From Actinomycetota bacterium (GTDB taxonomy: Bacteria > Actinomycetota > UBA4738), in NCBI GenBank assembly GCA_005888465.1, contig VAYJ01000204.1, positions 1 to 5,048 on the forward strand: DNA of 5,048 nucleotides, written 5' to 3'. The notes beneath the pieces were generated by a model. That model saw nothing but the letters and a program-made list of their open reading frames with translations. It searched no databases and was not told where the DNA came from. A program made the position numbers and the translations under genes. Shown here in pieces: positions 1-5,048 of this stretch (positions are counted from its first letter, which is position 1; each line of letters starts with the position of its first letter).

Positions 1-1
1 G

Positions 2-1819
2 ACCGCCTTCCTGCCGATCACCGAGCTGCTCAGGCAGTATTTCCAGATCGAGGCCCAGGACGAGGCCCATAAGATCACCGAAAAAGTCACCGGAAAGGTG
101 CTTTTGCTCGACGCAGGGCTCGAGCCAGACGTAGCGGCATTCTTGTGGCTGCTCGACATCCCGGCTGACGACCCCGGGTGGCTGCGGCTCGACCCGCAGC
201 AGCGTCGCCGGCAGGCGCTGGACGGCGTCAAGCGGCTCCTCCTCGGCGAGACGAGAGTCCAGCCCGTCATCGTGGTAGTCGAGGACCTGCACTGGGTCGA
301 CCGAGAGACCCAGGCCTTGCTCGAGACCTTGGTCGACAGCCTGCCGACGGCCCGCCTGCTCCTCGTTCTCAGCTATCGGCCGGAGTATGAGCATCTGTGG
401 AGCGCCAGGTCCTTCTACAGCCAGATTCGGCTCGACCATCTCGCACCCGAATCCATCGAGGAGCTGCTGGCCACGTTGGTTGGCGCCGATCCGGACCTGC
501 TGCCGCTCAGGCGGCGGCTCGTCGAGTGGACGGGCGGGAACCCGTTGTTCCTCGAAGAGATCGTTCGAAGTCTCTGGGAGACCGGAGCGCTCGTCGGCGA
601 TCGCGGTGCCTACCGCCTCTCGGGCCCGATCGAAGCCGTCCGCGTGGCCCCGACCGTCCAGGCCATCCTCGCGGCCCGGATCGACCGACTGCCGGAGACG
701 GAGAAGCGGCTCTTGCAATCGGCGTCCGTCGTTGGGACCGACGTGCCGCTCACCGTTTTGCAAGCAATCGCCGACGAGCCCGAGGATGAGCTACGGCAGG
801 CGGTTGCCAATCTTCAGGCCTCGGAGTTCCTTCACGAGTCACGCCTGTTTCCCGACATCGAGTACACGTTCCGCCACGTCTTGACCCGCGGTGTGGCGTA
901 TCGGAGCCTGCTTCAGGATCGCAGGCGTGTGCTGCACGCGCGGATCGTCGAGGCGGTCGAGCGGCAGTATGCCGGCCGCCTGGCCGAGCAGGTCGAACGG
1001 CTGGCACACCATGCGCTGCAAGGCGAGATCTGGGACAAGGCGGTCATGTATCTCCGGCAGGCCGGGGTCAGGGCCCACGGCCGCTGGGCAAACCAGGAAG
1101 CGGTGGCGTGGTTCGAGCAAGCGCTCACGGCGCTGGCGCATCTCCCCGAGGCGCGCGAGACGATGGAGCAGGCCGTGGACCTGCGCCTCGACATGCGCGG
1201 ATCGCTTTATCCGCTCGGGAGATTCGCGGTAATCGTGGCTCACCTCGCGGAGGCCCAGCGCGTCGCCCAAGCACTGGGCGACCAGCGACGTGAGGGTTGG
1301 GTGTCGCTCCAGCTCGGCGATTGTCTCCGGCAGATGGGTCGGATTACTGAGGCGTGTCCGCTCATCGAGAGAGCACGGGAGCTCGCCGGCACACAGCAGG
1401 ACCCCGCGTTCCAGCTCGCAGCGACACAGTATCTCGGGCTCGCGCGCTATGCCGCCGGCGATTTCGTCAGGGCCGCGGAGCTCATGCGCTGGGTGGTGAG
1501 TTCCCGTGAGAGCGGTGCGCGAAGCGGCTTCGGCAGGACGAACGCCGGATCTCGTACCGGTTTCCTGGCCATCAACTTGAGCTGGCTGGCGCGCTGCCTG
1601 GCCGAACGCGGAGAGTTCGAAGAGGGATTGGCATTCGGGCACCAGGGCGTTGCTCTGGTCCAAGATCTCGACGATCCGTATAGTCTTGCCCTGGCATATA
1701 TCGGCCTCGGGTACCTTCACCTCACGAGGGGCGAGTTCCCGACCGCAGTGACCGAGCTCGAGCGCGCGCGATCAGCCACGCGCGACCGCAGCATGATCCT
1801 CGTCGAGCTCCAGGCATAA
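2..1819 (+). CDS. AAA ATPase-TPR signalling protein, adenylate-cyclase-associated type (5' partial, frame broken at 3' end)
   Basis: The frame is open from base 2, so the N-terminus is missing; the GTG at 98 is internal, since good coding sequence precedes it. What is seen: a Walker B strand with the motif VVVVEDLHWVD (about 266-301), a sensor-like LLLVLSYRPEY (about 359-391), the family motif TGGNPLFLEEIVRSL (about 530-574), a winged-helix-like part with FRHVLTRGVAYRSLL (about 869-913), then TPR-type helical repeats from about 1020 to the stop. This order is that of STAND/AAA_16 ATPases fused to class III nucleotide cyclase, LuxR or kinase domains. Walker A and the effector domain would lie upstream, so whether this is a cyclase cannot be told. 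Such proteins are cytoplasmic signal regulators. The frame stops at TAA 1817-1819 inside a TPR, and matching C-terminal sequence continues in another frame, so the protein is probably truncated. No target gene can be assigned. Confidence 0.88.
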   Translation, partial: TAFLPITELLRQYFQIEAQDEAHKITEKVTGKVLLLDAGLEPDVAAFLWLLDIPADDPGWLRLDPQQRRRQALDGVKRLLLGETRVQPVIVVVEDLHWVDRETQALLETLVDSLPTARLLLVLSYRPEYEHLWSARSFYSQIRLDHLAPESIEELLATLVGADPDLLPLRRRLVEWTGGNPLFLEEIVRSLWETGALVGDRGAYRLSGPIEAVRVAPTVQAILAARIDRLPETEKRLLQSASVVGTDVPLTVLQAIADEPEDELRQAVANLQASEFLHESRLFPDIEYTFRHVLTRGVAYRSLLQDRRRVLHARIVEAVERQYAGRLAEQVERLAHHALQGEIWDKAVMYLRQAGVRAHGRWANQEAVAWFEQALTALAHLPEARETMEQAVDLRLDMRGSLYPLGRFAVIVAHLAEAQRVAQALGDQRREGWVSLQLGDCLRQMGRITEACPLIERARELAGTQQDPAFQLAATQYLGLARYAAGDFVRAAELMRWVVSSRESGARSGFGRTNAGSRTGFLAINLSWLARCLAERGEFEEGLAFGHQGVALVQDLDDPYSLALAYIGLGYLHLTRGEFPTAVTELERARSATRDRSMILVELQA

Positions 1820-1840
1820 TCGAGCTGCTCGAGCGCGCGC
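1757..1840 (+). repeat. 13-bp direct repeat flanking the frame break
   Basis: CTCGAGCGCGCGC occurs at 1757-1769 and again at 1828-1840, 71 bases apart. Both copies encode the same helix of consecutive TPR units (LERAR and LLERAL), but in different frames. A TPR unit is at least 34 residues (102 bases), so 71 is both too short and not a multiple of three. This fits loss of some tens of bases between the copies. A shorter repeat, TCGAGCT at 1803-1809 and 1820-1826, lies right at the break and is another possible deletion footprint. Confidence 0.5.
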
Positions 1841-2289
1841 TGCTGGACATCGAGTCCAGAGGGATCGGGATCCAGGAAGCTACGGTCCTCAATCTTCTGA
1901 GTGAAGTGTACCTGCTCGACGGCCGAGTCGACGCCGCGGCCAAGTCGACGGAGCGGGCCCTCACCCTTGCTGGCAAGCGCGGCCAGCAAGCGGAGGTGGC
2001 TGTCGCCTACCGCCTCCTTGCCGATATCGCTCTCTACCGAGATCGGGCCGATCTGCAGTCGGCTAAGAGTCATTACGAAGCTGCGGTGGAACTGGGTGGG
2101 CGGCTCGGGATTCGGCCTCTCGTTGCACGGTGCCATCTGGGGCTCGGACGGCTCTACGGCCGCGCCGGCCCTGCGACCCTCGCTATCGAGACCCTTCGCA
2201 TGGCCGTGGCAATGACCAGCGACATGGGAATGAGCTACTGGAAGGACCTCGCCGAGGACGAGGCGAATAAACTTATCACCGGCACTTAG
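1816..2289 (+). pseudogene. Out-of-frame C-terminal TPR part of the upstream AAA/TPR regulator
   Basis: In the frame one base back from the preceding gene, TPR-like sequence starts with IIELLERALLDIE (1816 on) and runs to TAG at 2287-2289. It includes HYEAAVELGGRLGIRPLVA and RCHLGLGRLYGR, then ends in a helix with MSYWKDLAEDEA. This is the usual C-terminal block of AAA/TPR cyclase-type proteins, in which a helix, xGxRPLxAxCHLGLGxLY and a final aromatic-rich helix follow in order. I therefore read it as the displaced end of the same gene rather than a separate gene. The only start in the homologous part is GTG 1906, with no convincing ribosome binding site, which would give a 127-residue product. 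The frame is open back to 1684, but it carries no family-like sequence before about 1816. Translational coupling to the stop at 1819 is possible but not shown. Confidence 0.72.
1906..2289 (+). CDS. Possible separate translation of the TPR C-terminal fragment (127 residues from GTG)
   Basis: This is the start-to-stop reading frame that a gene caller would report inside the displaced C-terminal region. It begins at GTG 1906 with YLLDGRVDAAAKS and covers about two TPR units plus the terminal helix. I see no Shine-Dalgarno sequence at a proper distance; the nearest AGGAAG lies about 30 bases upstream. It has no domain of its own beyond the TPR helices. It is given so that the frame is on record. 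I think it is a gene remnant, and a free 127-residue TPR protein is the less likely reading. Confidence 0.4.
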   Translation: MYLLDGRVDAAAKSTERALTLAGKRGQQAEVAVAYRLLADIALYRDRADLQSAKSHYEAAVELGGRLGIRPLVARCHLGLGRLYGRAGPATLAIETLRMAVAMTSDMGMSYWKDLAEDEANKLITGT

Positions 2290-2317
2290 GGCGTCCGGAA
2301 AGGACGCCCTAGGTGCC
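2281..2317. terminator. Strong hairpin between convergent genes
   Basis: A 16-bp stem is formed by 2281-2296 and 2302-2317 with loop GGAAA. All pairs are Watson-Crick except one T-G pair. The stop codon of the plus-strand regulator (2287-2289) lies within the left arm. There is no T-run after the stem on either strand, so it is not a textbook intrinsic terminator. Even so, its position between genes converging from both sides (2289 and 2350) suggests a bidirectional transcription stop or an RNA-stabilising 3' end. Confidence 0.7.
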
Positions 2318-2349
2318 GCCGCGAAGCCGAACTGTCGGCCGCCCTCCGT

Positions 2350-2526
2350 CTACTTCTTGCGCAGCCACCAACCCGCAGCAGCAAGGCCTGCAATCCCGGT
2401 CGCCAGTAGCGCTAGCGAGCCTGGCATAGGAACTTCGATTGGGGGCTGCACTGGGGCAGCGAACGCTGTCCCGCCACCAAGCAGAGTAAGGGCGGTCACC
2501 ACGAACAGCTTAGCGGCTGATCTCAT
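2350..2526 (-). CDS. Minimal PEP-CTERM-type exported peptide (58 residues)
   Basis: Seen: residues 1-23 are a Sec signal peptide (charged MRSAAK, hydrophobic LFVVTALTLL, AFA before the likely cut after residue 23). After only about nine residues comes the motif VPMPGS (32-37), a hydrophobic stretch (38-53, LALLATGIAGLAAAGW) and the basic tail LRKK. This tripartite end is the PEP-CTERM sorting signal, with PMP in place of the usual PEP. Known of the family: such tails are recognised and cut by exosortase, and the proteins are exported in exopolysaccharide-making bacteria. The ATG at 2526 is chosen because AGGGAG lies seven bases before it; the longer frame from 2673 has no signal-like start and would hide the signal peptide. 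A sigma-54 promoter candidate sits upstream, in keeping with control of many PEP-CTERM genes by RpoN and PrsK/PrsR. The mature part is almost nothing but sorting signal, so the function is unknown. It could also be a plain small membrane peptide. Confidence 0.72.
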   Translation of the reverse strand: MRSAAKLFVVTALTLLGGGTAFAAPVQPPIEVPMPGSLALLATGIAGLAAAGWWLRKK

Positions 2527-2533
2527 AACGGTT

Positions 2534-2539
2534 CTCCCT
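2534..2539 (-). promoter_or_regulatory. Ribosome binding site that fixes the start of the PEP-CTERM peptide
   Basis: AGGGAG on the minus strand is followed by a seven-base spacer and ATG at 2526-2524. It favours the 58-residue product over the 107-residue frame that begins at 2673. Confidence 0.65.
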
Positions 2540-2579
2540 GCAATTGTGGATAGATTGTGACACTGCCTAGCGCGGTTTC

Positions 2580-2593
2580 GCATGAATCGTGCC
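2580..2593 (-). promoter_or_regulatory. Sigma-54 (RpoN) promoter candidate for the PEP-CTERM peptide
   Basis: On the minus strand the sequence GGCACGATTCATGC matches the -24/-12 pattern GGCACG-N4-TTGC in all but one of the ten fixed bases, with the exact GG-N10-GC spacing. Transcription would start near 2568, giving a leader of about 42 bases before the ATG at 2526. Sigma-54 control is established for a number of PEP-CTERM/exosortase loci, where the PrsK/PrsR two-component pair acts as activator. That link is what makes this match more than chance. Confidence 0.6.
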
Positions 2594-2596
2594 GTT

Positions 2597-2610
2597 CTAA
2601 GAAGTCTTAG
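2597..2610. promoter_or_regulatory. Palindrome CTAAGA-AG-TCTTAG next to the sigma-54 promoter
   Basis: Six-base perfect arms with a two-base centre lie directly upstream of the -24 element. It could be a protein binding site for the PEP-CTERM promoter. No regulator is recognised from it, and a 14-bp palindrome can arise by chance. Confidence 0.3.
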
Positions 2611-2644
2611 GTGATGGAGCCTTGCAGAGATCCATTCCCCCGAC

Positions 2645-2674
2645 GATGTCCGTGGTGTTAGAATCTCCGACATC
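2645..2674. promoter_or_regulatory. Dyad GATGTC-N18-GACATC, possible activator site
   Basis: Two inverted copies of GATGTC, with partly similar flanks, are separated by 18 bases. They lie about 77-106 bases upstream of the predicted sigma-54 start near 2568. Enhancer-binding activators of sigma-54 commonly bind paired dyads about 80-150 bases upstream, so the position suits a PrsR-like site. The motif itself is not one I recognise. Confidence 0.25.
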
Positions 2675-2915
2675 CGCGATTGCCCGTACGCTCGTGCGCA
2701 GTGAGGCCCCGAAGCTCAGTAGGTACCCACGTTGGCGAGGCCGAACGCGCAAGGGTTCAATATCTCGTAGCTGCGCGGGCGTACATCTCTACGCCAAGAA
2801 CAAGTACCGGGAAACTTGCCAATTGCGCACGTGTAAAGCTCGCCGACTCCTACCTTCGAAAATCGAGGTTGCTTCATGACAGCCGCAGGGGACCTGTCCG
2901 ATCAGCGTCGAGCCA
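2675..2915. other. Gene-free, lower-GC stretch with no recognised content
   Basis: No frame here shows a recognisable domain or a supported start. The base composition is visibly less GC-rich than the flanking genes. A 53-codon minus-strand frame (2716-2877) and plus-strand frames exist but lack ribosome binding sites and family-like sequence. A small palindrome GGAC-CT-GTCC lies at 2890-2899. I see no tRNA, insertion sequence or terminal repeat. It is best taken as decayed or non-coding DNA upstream of the PEP-CTERM peptide promoter. Confidence 0.45.
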
Positions 2916-3087
2916 CACCCAGGTCAGCCCCGTGATGAAGGCCGTGACGTTGCCGGGATCGAGGCTGCCCGAGGTCTCAATGCCCCGCACGCTGAACTGG
3001 CTTACCCCGGGGATCAGGGCCCACGGTCGGCAACTCCACCACGGGCAGCGCCCCGCCCCCCAGGATCTGGAAGTCGAAGAACGAATT
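2916..3087 (-). pseudogene. Frameshifted relic of a larger PEP-CTERM-type exported protein
   Basis: On the minus strand, 3087-3022 reads SFFDFQILGGGALPVVELPT. After a one-base shift, 3023-2916 reads LIPGVSQFSVRGIE followed by SLDPGNVTAFITGLTW. The second block resembles a recurrent segment near the C-terminus of a family of exported PEP-CTERM proteins, of the form F-x-V-x-GIE-x4-LDP-x4-AF-V/I-TGLTF. The first block resembles the GYDY-x-LP segment that precedes it there. There is no start codon context, the middle part is missing, and the expected tail and sorting signal do not follow; the frame ends at TGA soon after. This is recognition by eye from memory of the family, so the assignment is tentative. 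The alternative is chance open frames in GC-rich DNA. Confidence 0.4.
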
Positions 3088-3101
3088 GGACCGACGGAGA
3101 C

Positions 3102-3275
3102 TCAGCGCGTGTCGTTGGAGGCTAGGACGTCTGCCTCGGTGACACCAGAACGCAGGTCGGTGTCCACGAGGACGACGGCGGCGCCTTCCTCCACGAAGAG
3201 GCGCCCAACCGCCTCGCCGATCCCGCCTCCGCCGCCCGTGACCAGGGCGACCCGACCGGCCATCCGCGCCGCCAT
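3102..3275 (-). pseudogene. Truncated short-chain dehydrogenase/reductase (SDR), N-terminal fragment
   Basis: From ATG 3275 the sequence reads as the start of a classical SDR: beta-strand RVALVTGG, the cofactor-binding glycine motif TG-GGG-G-I-G (residues 13-20), helix EAVGRLFVEEGA, then strand VVLVDTD with Asp38, which usually indicates NAD rather than NADP. Family-like sequence ends about residue 40 (position 3156). A run of 17 residues without SDR character follows, then TGA at 3102-3104. A full SDR has about 250 residues with N-A-G and Y-x3-K motifs; none of these appear in any frame downstream, so the protein cannot work. The start lies 20 bases after the oxygenase stop, as expected of the next gene in the operon; ATG 3263 is an alternative start. 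In the intact operon it would probably have oxidised an alcohol or diol made by the oxygenase. Confidence 0.75.
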
Positions 3276-3295
3276 GGGTGCGCTCGGAGACGCGC

Positions 3296-4621
3296 TCAGG
3301 CGAGGGTGAGCTGCCCGCCTGGCTTGACCACGATGCGCGCGAGGGCGCCGTCTACCCAGCTCGCCCCGGGCGGCAGAAGGACGGAGGCCGAGCGCACCAG
3401 GAAGGACTCGGGATTGCGACCGGGCGCCGGGGCGCCTCGCTCGAAGAGAGCCCGCGCCGCGCCGAGGAGGCGCTTCCGGACCTGGAGGATGGCGGCATCG
3501 CTCGTGCCCAGACGCTCCCGCGTGCGATCGACAACGATCCCCTGGCTCTCCTGGATCGCCTGATCCTGGACGCCGAAGCCCGGAATGCCGCAGAACATCT
3601 TGCCGCGGTGGACGTCCCAGTCCATGCCGTAGTCGTTGTCGCGGTTGAGAGCGGTGCGAATGTCCCCGTAGGGCTCGGAGGTCGCCGGCGCGAAATCGCA
3701 GACGTGGGCGCCCTTGCCCTCGAGATGAACCTGGCGCTCCTCCGGCGTCAGGGCGCGGTCCGGATGCCAGGTCACCATCCAGTTGACGACCTTCGTGTCG
3801 TCCATGGGCACCCAGATGTGCGACTGGACGATCCTCTCGTCCCGGTCCGTGGGCGGCATGGTGTGAAAGGGCAAGAGAAACTGCGTGATCCGCCAGTAGT
3901 GCCGGCCGTCCGGCCAGCTCCGGCGCGCGCCGATCAGGACGCCGTAGTCGGTGTCCACGACCTCGAAGCGTGGCGCGCGATCGGCCGTCTGCACCGCCTC
4001 GCCCACTCCGAAGCTCGCGCGGTCCAGCTCGCGCGTGACCTCGCTGTCCGTGTGGTGAAGGGGCGCGTGGAGGAAGGAGATGTGGCTGGAGTCGATGCCG
4101 CCCTCGAGCGCCTGGAACCAGTTGCACTCCTGGACGCGCTTCGAGATGAACGTGTTGCTCTCCGGCAGGAGCGTCCACTCCAGCGCGGGCAAGGGCGGGG
4201 GCGGGCTCGCCGGCCCCATGTAGGCCCAGATCACTCCTCCCTGGTCGACGCAGGGGTAGGCGACGTGACGCACCTTCGACGCGAAGCTCGACTCCGCGGG
4301 CTCACAGGGCATCTCCAGACACTGCCCGTCCAGGCCGTACTGCCAGCCGTGATAGACGCAGCGCATGCCCGCGTCCTCCACACGGCCGAAGTACAGCGAA
4401 GCAAGCCGGTGCGGGCAGAACTCGCCGATGAGCCCGGGCTGGCCCAGCTTGCCGCGATAGACCACGAGACGCTCGCCCAGGAGCTGGACGCGCTTGACCT
4501 TGCCGCCGGGCTCGACCTCGCCTGACTGCACGACGGGCATCCAGTACTCGCGCAGGAGCGCGCCCATCGGCGTCCCCTGCCCGACCTGTGTCAGGAGAAG
4601 GTTGTCTTCATGACTCAGCAT
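3296..4621 (-). CDS. Rieske 2Fe-2S aromatic-ring-type oxygenase, large (alpha) subunit, phthalate 4,5-dioxygenase-like
   Basis: A complete 441-residue protein, normal for this group. The N-terminus MLSHEDNLLLTQVG and TPMGALLREYW is characteristic of phthalate 4,5-dioxygenase-like enzymes. The Rieske cluster ligands are Cys69, His71, Cys88 and His91 (CPH-x16-CVYH). The catalytic domain has NWFQALEGG followed by Asp177, His180 and His185 (D-x2-H-x4-H), the bridging Asp and two iron ligands. Asp353 in VQDQAIQES is the probable third ligand by family pattern. The block DRTRERLGTSDAAI (365-378) is typical. Known of the family: with a separate reductase it uses O2 and NAD(P)H to hydroxylate aromatic rings or demethylate; it acts in the cytoplasm. 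No reductase is in the window, and the substrate cannot be deduced. ATG 4621 is supported by GGAGGG eight bases upstream. The LLM-class gene lies 69 bases upstream and the broken dehydrogenase 20 bases downstream on the same strand, so the three probably form one transcript. Confidence 0.93.
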   Translation of the reverse strand: MLSHEDNLLLTQVGQGTPMGALLREYWMPVVQSGEVEPGGKVKRVQLLGERLVVYRGKLGQPGLIGEFCPHRLASLYFGRVEDAGMRCVYHGWQYGLDGQCLEMPCEPAESSFASKVRHVAYPCVDQGGVIWAYMGPASPPPPLPALEWTLLPESNTFISKRVQECNWFQALEGGIDSSHISFLHAPLHHTDSEVTRELDRASFGVGEAVQTADRAPRFEVVDTDYGVLIGARRSWPDGRHYWRITQFLLPFHTMPPTDRDERIVQSHIWVPMDDTKVVNWMVTWHPDRALTPEERQVHLEGKGAHVCDFAPATSEPYGDIRTALNRDNDYGMDWDVHRGKMFCGIPGFGVQDQAIQESQGIVVDRTRERLGTSDAAILQVRKRLLGAARALFERGAPAPGRNPESFLVRSASVLLPPGASWVDGALARIVVKPGGQLTLA

Positions 4622-4629
4622 GGTGTTTG

Positions 4630-4635
4630 CCCTCC
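4630..4635 (-). promoter_or_regulatory. Ribosome binding site of the Rieske oxygenase
   Basis: GGAGGG on the minus strand lies eight bases before ATG 4621. It is a strong, well-spaced site that settles the start. The 69-base gap from the previous gene shows no clear promoter, so transcription probably comes from further upstream. Confidence 0.7.
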
Positions 4636-4690
4636 GCTCATCGGCTCGGCACTCGCTCGAAGATTAGCATGCCGCTCGCGGCGCGGGCCA

Positions 4691-5048
4691 CTAGGCCGGG
4701 CGGGCCGCCTGGAGCAAGGCCACGTTCTCCTCGACGGTGTCCTTGGCGGTGATGGCGCGGAGCACGATCTCGTCCACGGCCCCGCGCCACTTCGCGAGAG
4801 CGGCCGGAACGTCCCTGGCCGTCTGCGCCGCGATCGCTGTCTCCACGGGCTTGACGCCCATCCGCTCGAAGTGGCTCGCGTAGGCGGGAATCGCCGCGTA
4901 GCGGGCACCTTCCTCGCCGAGCCGCTCGATGGCCGCTGGCCCGAGCGCGAAGCGGACGTAGGCGTAGAGCGTGGGCGGCTTCCGGCCCGCGGCCTTGGCG
5001 CCCTCGCGCACCCATCCGGCCGAGAGGCGCGCGTGCTCGGGCGTGAGC
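4691..5048 (-). CDS. LLM-class (luciferase-like) flavin-dependent oxidoreductase, C-terminal part
   Basis: The frame runs from the right edge of the window to TAG at 4691-4693, giving the last 119 residues or so of a family usually about 300-350 residues long. Coding sequence continues past the GTG at 5011 (LTPEHARLSAGW precedes it), so that codon is not the start. Seen: GWVREGAKAAGRKPP, then LYAYVRFALG, the helical part with YASHFERMG, and the C-terminal stretch ARDVPAALAKWRGAVDEIVLR followed by ITAKDT, typical of the end of the TIM-barrel fold in F420- or FMN-using monooxygenases. The flavin-binding N-terminal part is outside the window, so cofactor and substrate are unknown. It is the upstream partner of the Rieske oxygenase and probably acts in the same oxidative pathway. 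Confidence 0.85.
   Translation of the reverse strand, partial: LTPEHARLSAGWVREGAKAAGRKPPTLYAYVRFALGPAAIERLGEEGARYAAIPAYASHFERMGVKPVETAIAAQTARDVPAALAKWRGAVDEIVLRAITAKDTVEENVALLQAARPA

Noticed and set aside
839..1720. 293-codon minus-strand open frame opposite the AAA/TPR gene
   Set aside because: No domain is recognisable and the plus strand has unmistakable AAA/TPR motifs throughout; it is an antisense shadow.
2743..2775. GGTTCAAT at 2754-2761, like the T-arm of a tRNA
   Set aside because: The flanking bases do not form the T stem and no acceptor or anticodon stems can be drawn.
2716..2877. 53-codon minus-strand frame from ATG 2877
   Set aside because: No ribosome binding site, no family-like sequence, and a mixed composition not like a secreted or structural small protein.
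2881..2905. Palindrome GGAC-CT-GTCC as a possible insertion-sequence end
   Set aside because: No matching inverted copy, target duplication or transposase sequence is present in the window.
2680..3309. 209-codon plus-strand open frame across the gene-free region
   Set aside because: There is no recognisable domain and no ribosome binding site, and it overlaps the SDR fragment on the other strand. A faint TPR-like look near its start (VQYLVAARAY) is too weak to use.
3276..4178. Upstream extension of the dehydrogenase frame to give a 358-residue protein
   Set aside because: The added part is an out-of-frame reading of the Rieske gene, low in complexity and without motifs; the SDR domain starts at 3275.
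3278..4525. 415-codon plus-strand open frame opposite the Rieske oxygenase
   Set aside because: It is the antisense of a clear oxygenase gene in GC-rich DNA, its translation is rich in Arg, Ala, Val and Asp with no motif, and long antisense frames are expected at this GC content.
4638..4670. Ten-residue frame (MLIFERVPSR) just before the Rieske gene, possible leader peptide
   Set aside because: No ribosome binding site or attenuator-like hairpin accompanies it; a chance frame in a short intergenic gap.

Overview
This is a GC-rich window from a Gram-negative bacterium, probably an uncultured soil or sediment lineage. The gene mix is a large AAA/TPR cyclase-type regulator, a PEP-CTERM exported peptide, a phthalate-dioxygenase-type Rieske oxygenase and a luciferase-like monooxygenase. 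This mix is common in Candidatus Rokubacteria/Methylomirabilota and some Proteobacteria. The taxon is a guess from gene content and nothing in the window fixes it.

Layout. (1) 1-2289, plus strand: the C-terminal two thirds of an AAA ATPase-TPR signalling protein. Its N-terminus, with the Walker A motif and any effector domain, lies before the window. The reading frame breaks at 1819. The conserved TPR C-terminus continues in another frame from about 1816 to 2289, so the gene looks damaged by a short out-of-frame deletion. (2) 2281-2317: a strong 16-bp hairpin that separates this gene from convergent minus-strand genes. (3) 2350-2526, minus strand: a 58-residue peptide made of little more than a signal peptide and a PEP-CTERM-like sorting signal. 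It has a good ribosome binding site and a convincing sigma-54 promoter (GG-N10-GC) at 2580-2593. (4) About 2611-3155: lower-GC, largely gene-free DNA containing a frameshifted relic of a larger PEP-CTERM-type exported protein at about 2916-3087. (5) 3102-5048, minus strand: what was probably a catabolic operon, in transcription order LLM-class flavin-dependent oxidoreductase (partial, off the right edge), Rieske 2Fe-2S oxygenase (complete) and a short-chain dehydrogenase that is cut off after about 40 residues.

How the parts relate. The oxygenase operon looks built for oxidative attack on an organic, perhaps aromatic, substrate. The Rieske enzyme and flavin enzyme would do the oxygenation chemistry and the dehydrogenase would oxidise the resulting alcohol or diol. 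The substrate cannot be read from the sequence. Its downstream end has been destroyed at the junction with the PEP-CTERM debris. The middle of the window therefore reads as a rearrangement scar carrying one probably living sigma-54-controlled PEP-CTERM gene.

I see no CRISPR array, tRNA, rRNA or intact mobile element, and no clear defence or other new multi-gene system. The most unusual items are the minimal PEP-CTERM peptide with its sigma-54 promoter and the broken-gene junctions.
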